From positions 5,637,854-5,701,853 of the forward strand of contig NC_061816.1 of assembly GCF_021462225.1 (NCBI RefSeq): a DNA stretch of 64,000 nt. The letters are read 5' to 3'. This document shows positions 58,601-64,000 of the stretch, in pieces. This DNA is from Girardinichthys multiradiatus (lineage: Eukaryota; Chordata; Actinopteri; Cyprinodontiformes; Goodeidae). The translations under genes and the position numbers were made by a program. The notes below the pieces were generated by a model. That model worked only from the letters and a program-made list of their open reading frames with translations. It was not told where the DNA came from and ran no database searches. Every line of letters starts with the position of its first letter. Position 1 is the first letter of the stretch.

Positions 58601-61600
58601 TCTCCAGTCTCTAAGAGTTCTCCTGCTGCAAAAGTTTTCTCTGGAAGACACTCACTGTGGTGAACTTGTGTGCTGGGATCTTTTCCTGTCCCTCTGCGAT
58701 GGTGTAGAAGAGCAGATCCTCCAGGCTGGGCAGGATGCCTGCCTTTCTTCTCCTGCAGGAAACGCACACAGAGGCAGGAACATGAGGGAAACATGGAGGG
58801 CAGCTGCAGCAGAGGTAGAAGAACACGCTGCAAGCAGAAGCACCGAGGGAGAAAAACTAACAGAGGCCTTACAGCAGCATTAACACCTGAGGGAAGGGGT
58901 TCTTCCACAGGTAGACCTGCTGCCACAAGGCCATGGTGGTGAACTGGTGTCTGGGAGCTTTAATACCAGCCAGGACGGGTTTATGATGATTCAATACACT
59001 GGGATGCCGCCTTAGAGGCATCTTCATCAAACTGGGTGAGGTTTCACAGTCTGCGAGCTGCTGCAGTTGTGAGGTGGAGCTCTGCCAACGCCTGGGGTCA
59101 GCTGGTGTTCGATGGCTGACGCAGGAAACAATCCACTGATGTCCTGCTGGAGGACACCAGTGGGGGCGTTAATAAAAAACCCACTCATCAGACCGAATAG
59201 ACTGGTTTTCAGGTCCTGGCTGGTGTTCAGCACACCTCCACACCAAGCCTCTCAGGGAGGAGCGTTAGTAAGACGTCAGCAGGCCGACCAGCTCGCTGCA
59301 GGATCTCTGCTACGATTCATTTCAAAGAGCCTTTACTCAAAGCTTGGAGCGCTCAGGCTCACCATGTCCTGCAATGCATCATGGGAGCTCTGGTCTGAGG
59401 GTAGAACTGAACCAAGACCAAATCAGTCTGAGCAGGGTCTAAACGGGTTCCTGGACCTCACAGCTGCAGGAAACAGAAGCGGCACCAAAATGGACCGAGT
59501 CGATGTTCATCCAGTGCTTTCATACACCTCATACGTCCACATTTTGTCACGCTACAAACACGAACTTCGATGGATTTTAAGGGACGGACTCACACAGACT
59601 GGGGCAGACGGGAACGGATTCAAGTTGTTCTGTTTGACGTGCATTTGTTTTCACCCTGAGCTCCACCTTTCGTTGCAGCTACAGCTTCAAAGCAGATTGG
59701 GATACGCCTCCAACACTCCTGCATAAGACATGACTGGAGACTGGGGTGAAGGTTCACCTACCAGCAAGACAACCCTTGTACAGCCAGAGATCCAATGGAA
59801 TAGGTTAGATTAATGCAGATTCATGTGCTAGAATGGCCTAGTCAAAGTCCAGTGCTAAATCCAGTTGACAATCTGTGGCAGGACTTGAAAAGTGATGCAG
59901 CCAAAAGGTGGTTCTGTAAAGTAAATACAAATACAACTGCATGCCGCACTTTTCAGATTTTCATTGGATCAACGTGTTGCAAACCGCGGCCATTTTTCCT
60001 TCGACTTACAGTTAGGCACCTCTTTGTGTTGGTCCATCACATAAAACACACTGAGGTTCCTGGACGTTATGAGACAAAATGTGGAAAAACCTTACAGGGT
60101 ATGAATACTTTAGCAAGGCCCTGCGTGTGTTAAAATAAATAAAAAACGTAGCGGAAAACGGAAAATATTCTCCTCCACTGACACAGAAAAAGTTCCAGAT
60201 CCTGCATGGAAATTCTCTGACCTCTTTAATGAAGCCACGCCTGCAGGTCAGAGTGTGTGAGTGGGAGCGAGGGGGAGGCAGAGGGGAGGAGGGGGGGGTT
60301 AAAGCACAGCCACTAGGAGGAGGTGAGCTTGTTTCAAGGTAAAACCAGCTTTCAGGAGCAGAACTCTACTTCTACTGGGAAACAGATTCATCACAGTGTG
60401 AAACTAAAACTTAAAACGCTAAATAAAAAGAGAAACATACTTACAAATGCAAAGCAAGCAGATCAACAACATGGAGAGAGAGATATGCAGAGGGAAGAAC
60501 AATGAATTAGTTAGAGACATTTACACATGGTTCATCAGCAGAAACAGAAACAAAGCAGACACAGAGGGAACGATGCCTCCCAACAGGAGCTGCTGTCAGA
60601 GGAAAACAGCTCCCAGCAGACAGAAATCAGTCCGCCTCCAAAACGGGACAGAAACACGGAGCTTCGGTTACTGATGAAGCCGAACCTCCAGGATCCGCAG
60701 CTGCAGGCCAGAGGTGTCCTCCTGTACAACATCTGGAGCAGCCTCATTATTTTACTGAGTTCAAAGCTCAGCTGGGACCTTATGACCAACACACTATAAC
60801 ATTAAACATGATGGAATCAGGTTGAATGAACTCATCTCTGTGACGCCGAGCAACAAACCTAATCTGAAGTCCTGGTTGTTTAAAACTCTTTCATTATTAC
60901 TCTGACTGCAGATATGAGCCTGTAGGGGGCAGTAGACCTGACTGAGGATCAACACTGGTCTGCCTTACTTGAATCACATGTACTCTTACCTTTCCCATTT
61001 TGAAGAGTGGAGAAAGGGCCTGTTATTTACATCCCCATAGAAACAGGAAATCATTGATTACCATCGAAAGGTCCTAAAAACCAAATTAAAAGCGCTCCAG
61101 TTAGATTTATTTTACAGCTTTTATTTTTCTCTTTATCGTTTCTTTAACACGGGGGTTTTGTTTTTTGTTTTTTTTGCCACTGAATACGTTTTCTCAGAGG
61201 AAATGTTGGACTTATTATTCTGTGGAAATAAAAGATGCATTAATCAGAGGTGATATGGACTGGGCTGCATGATCCTCGATGAGGATTACTGAGCAGCTCC
61301 TAAAAACTCCACAGGGGGAAAAAAAAAAAAAAAAAGGCCACAAATTACACAAACGTTTAAATAAAAAAAATAAAAAAAGAAGTCCAGAAGCTTCAGAAAT
61401 ACTAACTGGAGCCTAATTTGTCCTTTTGACGTCACTCAGTAAAGATGATTATAGTTATAAATAAACATCTGGATCTCAAAGTGATGGAAACGTCCAGATT
61501 TTCAGAACCATGACCTTCTCTGACCCTTTAAAGTCCAAACTACAGATTGTTTGGAGGACAATCTGACTCCCGAGAGCCTCAGAACTAAACCCGCGCTACA

Positions 61601-64000
61601 TGGCAGACCCGATAGCTTAGGAAACACTAACACTCGTCTAAAAGGTAACGTGAATTATCTTTAAACACGCCTGGTGATTTCCGAGCTCCTCATGGATCAC
61701 TTCGTGTGTCTGGTGGAGCTGTAACATACTGAATATGATCGATGGTTCTGGTTTCAGTCTCTCATGTCGCGACTAATCGGCGTGTAACGTTGGCAGACGC
61801 CGCCGTATGGATCAATCGGTGCGAGCAGCCGGCCAGCGATCACCTGGAGGTTCTGACAGCTGCTGGGCAGAACGCCAGCTCCAGGATTTAGTGCACACGC
61901 TGTGGAGGAGATGGAGGCGGAGACGCTCCCACTCGTTAGAAACACTCCTGACCCAGTTAACAGACAGGAGCTGATCCGTGAGCTGCCTGGACCTCCAGCC
62001 GTCGGTATTCAACTAAACACATCCAGTTCAGTGGGTTCTAACGCTGATTCGTGTTCCGTGTCGGCTCATCTGGACTCGTCATGCGTCTCTGTGATGAACT
62101 AAAAGCCTGACGCGGATGAAGGATGTTTCCAACCGTGACCATCATCCATCCTGAGGTTTCATCTCTAATCTGCAGCGTTGGCGTTTCACACCAGCTGAGT
62201 TTAGCTTCCAGGGAAACAAGATGCTGGAGGAACCAGTCGGCCGAGACCGACGCCAACGGCTCCGGCTAAACGGAGCAGAGCTGGATAACTGTGTCAGGCA
62301 GGCAGGATGGAGCATTTTATTACCTCAAAGAGGATCTTAGCTGCTTTATGATGATGTCAAACATCTGCAATTACAACAGACCTCCTGAGGAGCGTGACCT
62401 TCTCAGCATTAAACATTCTGGTCCTCTTTGATGCCTCAATATTAATGCTATCTGGTCTCTTTTTGTGTTTTAAACAGGAAATAGTAAAGATTATTTGGCC
62501 ATCATAAAACAACTGAGAAATAAATGTATTTAATTCTGTAGATCATTAGTAATACAGAAATGATATTTTATGTCCAGCAGACAGTCACTGACACCCAGCA
62601 CAGGGCAGGGTATGAAACAAAAGGTCACTTCTGGAGAAGCTGACTGTTCAGAGTGTAGTATCCAATCATGATCATGGAAAATTGTGTGGAAGGAAAAAGT
62701 GTGGTAGAAAAGGATGCAGAAGTAATAATGATAACCGTAGCCTTGAGAGAATGCAACGATATAGGGGAGATTCACAACGCTTCGACAACAGTTGGACTCA
62801 AGAGATTCAAGGCGAATCCCGGACCTGTTCTGCTACCATCGTGTTCCATGAGTTAAGCCAGTCCTAAACCAGAGACAACATCAATGTATTTCACTAGGAG
62901 AAAAATAACTGGACTGCTGCTCAGTGGTACAAAATCTTTTCAGATTAAAGTACATTTTGCATTTCATATGGAAATGAAGGTCCCAGAGGACCAGAATCTA
63001 AGCTAGTTGAGGTCCAGACTGAAGTTTCTACCGTCAGGGGTGATCTACCAGAACATTTTAGAGCACTTCACGTTTCCGTACGCAGAAAAGCTTTATGAAG
63101 AAGCCGATTTCATTTTCCAGCAGGACTTGGTACCGGCCCACATTGCCAAAGGTACCAAAGGCTGGTACCTTTGAATCTATGAAGTATTGTCAAGAGGAAG
63201 ACGAGAGACACCAGAACCACGGATCCAGAGGACCTGAAGGCCGCTATCAAATTACCATGGGCTTCCATTACACCTCAGCAGAACCACAAGACAATCTCCT
63301 CCATGACACGCCGCACTGATGCTGTAACTCATGCAAAACGAGCCCCAACCAAGCTGATAGAAACATAGCAAAATGTGTGTAATGAATCCACTTTTTATTT
63401 TAGTTTTTTCTGCGTTGCATTCCAGAAATAAATGAACCTGATGATATAACGTCGCTGTAGCGACTGGGCTGCTGGTTGCACTCAGACGCAGTCATGCCTG
63501 ACCTTCATCAGACATTGCGTTCAGGCTGTTTGAGTTGTCATGGAAAGCTTCAACAGCAGGTCTCTATGGGATGGAGATAAAGAGGAGGAGGATGACGATG
63601 AATACGAAGTTGATGCAGAAGCTGCTGGTCACCTCGCATGCTTCCATTTTCGGACAAGCCTGTATATTTTGCATTTTCATGCCTGATCTGAATCTTCTGT
63701 CACAGTTATAGAGACATAAAAACATGCTCGTAGTTAATTCAGAAGTAACTGGGAACTATAAACGTTTCAAATGATGTGTAAGTGCTTCGGCCTATAACCC
63801 GGGTCACTCACTTCTCTGCTGTAGTCTCGCTGGTAGCTTCGCTGTGGCCCTTAGCCGGGGTGCAGTAGCCCCTGAAGCCGGCCTTCCTGCCGGGCTGCGG
63901 AGCTCTCCAGCCGCTGAACGGACAGGCGAAGTTGAGGCCAGCCGCGACCGCAGGCGGGGCTCTGACAGCGGCTCTGAGCGGCCACTTCAGCTGGCTCTGA
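47612..64000 (-). CDS. gls: Glutaminase, kidney-type (KGA) form, 5' end outside window
   Basis: Mitochondrial enzyme: L-glutamine + water to L-glutamate + ammonia. Exons, 5' to 3': 64000(partial)-63812, 58752-58656, 58483-58365, 55828-55699, 55581-55502, 55337-55174, 53101-53043, 51802-51770, 51036-50978, 50858-50792, 50704-50654, 50563-50387, 50256-50125, 50005-49913, 49630-49492, 49417-49354, 47759-47612. All GT-AG, all phases agree, 599 residues in the window (human KGA 669). Exon 1 is Arg/Ala/Pro-rich, as a mitochondrial targeting region should be. The mature part starts near [20 protein letters not shown]. Neighbour stat1 is convergent, as in human. Probably glsa or glsb of the teleost pair; I cannot say which. 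Confidence 0.96.
47955..48460 (+). mobile_element. Degenerate Tc1 element in the last gls intron
   Basis: 'agcaaacatgtggatgaagg', 'gtgctctgctttctgat', 'ctgaacacaccatcca', 'ggtggcaccatcatgctgtg', 'gttgatgggaagatggatg', 'gaagaaaacctgttag', 'ttcaccttccagcaggacaa', 'gatcaaagcatagtcatgtg', 'catccaatctcactgagctt'. This is the catalytic half of the same family as 10640-11010, with small deletions. The second-Asp region (FQQDNRPKH) is readable. Opposite in sense to gls. Confidence 0.75.
48655..49190. repeat. Purine-rich (GGAA)n-type tract in gls intron
   Basis: About 530 bp made almost only of A and G on the plus strand, with ggaagg and gaaagg words at high density. On the gls transcript it is a C/U tract (frames full of Ser, Phe, Leu, Pro). 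Long open frames on the minus strand (for example 48553-49188) come from this composition. Confidence 0.85.
50125..55828 (-). CDS. gls: gls catalytic (serine-dependent glutaminase) domain exons
   Basis: Beta-lactamase-like fold. The nucleophile Ser (codon 55297-55295) and Lys (55288-55286) sit in [10 protein letters not shown], the S-x2-K pair. Other conserved blocks: [123 protein letters not shown]. The activation-loop region ([17 protein letters not shown]), where tetramers bind phosphate-site inhibitors in human GLS, is well kept. At the end of exon 50256-50125 the usual FCHD is FCTD. Confidence 0.95.
51240..51640. repeat. Purine-rich (GGAT/GGAAG)n tract in gls intron
   Basis: Starts as (GGAT)n at about 51255 and becomes a mixed ggaagga/gggagga tract for 400 bp, again purine on the plus strand. 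It lies between exons 51036-50978 and 51802-51770. Low-complexity frames on both strands are not genes. Confidence 0.85.
51803..53042. other. gls intron, no other feature recognised
   Basis: Contains a short (GT)n-like run near 52815-52838 and a gcaggtggcgct word near 52658. No exon or repeat family seen. Confidence 0.4.
53412..53515. repeat. ACTTGAGACTT-type dispersed repeat
   Basis: Repeated cttgagact/gactcaag words in both orientations (gacttgagacttgacttgga, gtctgagacttgagtctt). This is a familiar low-complexity fish repeat, probably part of a MITE, but the ends are not defined. Confidence 0.5.
53990..54830 (+). mobile_element. Degenerate Tc1 element in gls intron 6
   Basis: 'gcctaccaaaattactccag', 'gtcaaagaagaaccc', 'cctcagttaaggtcagactt', 'cagaaccactgctgaccc', 'ttgggaaaatattctatg', 'aacatggtggtggaagtgtg', 'ggaaccatgaatcctgg', 'cagaattcctccacaatg', 'cacttactttttcacctagg', 'gtttgatgatcagaaacatt'. 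It has both coding and 3' non-coding parts of the family seen at 12860-13710, heavily decayed. Sense opposite to gls. Confidence 0.75.
55829..58364. other. gls intron 3, no other feature recognised
   Basis: A-run at about 56882-56899. No exon-like frame joins the flanking gls exons, whose phases already agree. No repeat family recognised. Confidence 0.4.
59505..60120 (+). mobile_element. Degenerate Tc1 element in gls intron 1
   Basis: From about 59735: 'gactggggtgaaggttcacc', 'taccagcaagacaaccct', 'gattcatgtgctagaatgg', 'cctagtcaaagtccagtg', 'caatctgtggcaggacttga'. The 3' non-coding part is 'cgcacttttcagattttcat' and 'ttgtgttggtccatcac'. The 59515-59560 part resembles the other non-coding end. 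Most of the transposase gene is deleted. Confidence 0.65.
60121..62899. other. gls intron 1, no gene recognised
   Basis: Holds a G-rich run (ggggaggaggggggggtt, about 60281-60300) that could form a quadruplex, A-runs at 61321-61335, and no recognised exon. The word tgtagggggcagtagac at about 60929 is CTCF-like but incomplete. Confidence 0.4.
62900..63440 (+). mobile_element. Tc1/mariner-like remnant in gls intron 1
   Basis: 'caggggtgatctaccagaac', 'tttagagcacttcacg', 'gcagaaaagctttatg', 'gccgatttcattttccagca', 'ggacttggtaccggcccaca', 'tattgtcaagaggaagacga', 'gacctgaaggccgctatca', 'ccatgacacgccgcactgat'. Transposase-gene words of a distinct Tc1-like family with the second Asp ([12 protein letters not shown]) readable. 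The DLNPIE segment is deleted. Confidence 0.7.

Noticed and set aside
59112..59726. 204-codon plus-strand frame as a gene
   Set aside because: No recognisable domain, and its end runs into a decayed Tc1 element inside gls intron 1.

Overview
The window is from a teleost fish nuclear genome. It holds three vertebrate genes with GT-AG introns, all belonging to the block that carries MSTN, GLS and STAT1 on human chromosome 2q32. The rest is dense fish-type repeat DNA: at least a dozen Tc1-like elements, two Rex3 LINEs, a truncated L1, a non-autonomous LTR element and a solo LTR. The first Rex3 copy contains both sequences I recall as the standard fish Rex3 PCR primer sites. I cannot name the species; short stat1 introns suggest a compact percomorph-like genome (inference).

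Layout. 1-3.98 kb: no confident gene; a Tc1 scrap and one possible broken exon. 3.98-10.2 kb: a nest of transposons, where a 5'-truncated L1 (minus strand) was split by an almost complete Tc1 element (4789-6018) and by a non-autonomous LTR retrotransposon (6840-9799). 11.6-14.3 kb: myostatin (+), three exons, the divergent teleost mstn2/mstna type. 14.3-18.06 kb: no gene seen. 18.06-18.74 kb: an exon-like stretch of unknown identity. 18.74-22.1 kb: full-length Rex3 (-) with a 12-bp target duplication. 24.0-26.4 kb: a second, broken Rex3. 26.7-28.8 kb: a Tc1 element split by a solo LTR. 28.8-44.95 kb: stat1 (+), with an ISRE and CCAAT/TATA elements, a non-coding first exon, 24 coding exons (762 codons plus stop, every splice phase consistent) and a 3' UTR exon. 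46.15-64.0 kb: gls kidney-type glutaminase (-), 17 exons, with the first exon running off the right edge. stat1 and gls converge tail to tail.

How the genes work: the three are neighbours by ancestry, not an operon. Myostatin is a secreted TGF-beta family inhibitor of muscle growth. STAT1 carries interferon signals from JAK kinases to GAS and ISRE promoters, and an ISRE upstream of stat1 suggests self-induction. GLS converts glutamine to glutamate in mitochondria. I found no RNA gene, CRISPR array or clearly new multi-gene system. The most notable items are the stat1 3' end (micro-exon and possible intron-retention isoform), the altered myostatin propeptide linker, the exon-like array cut by Rex3, and the nested transposons.
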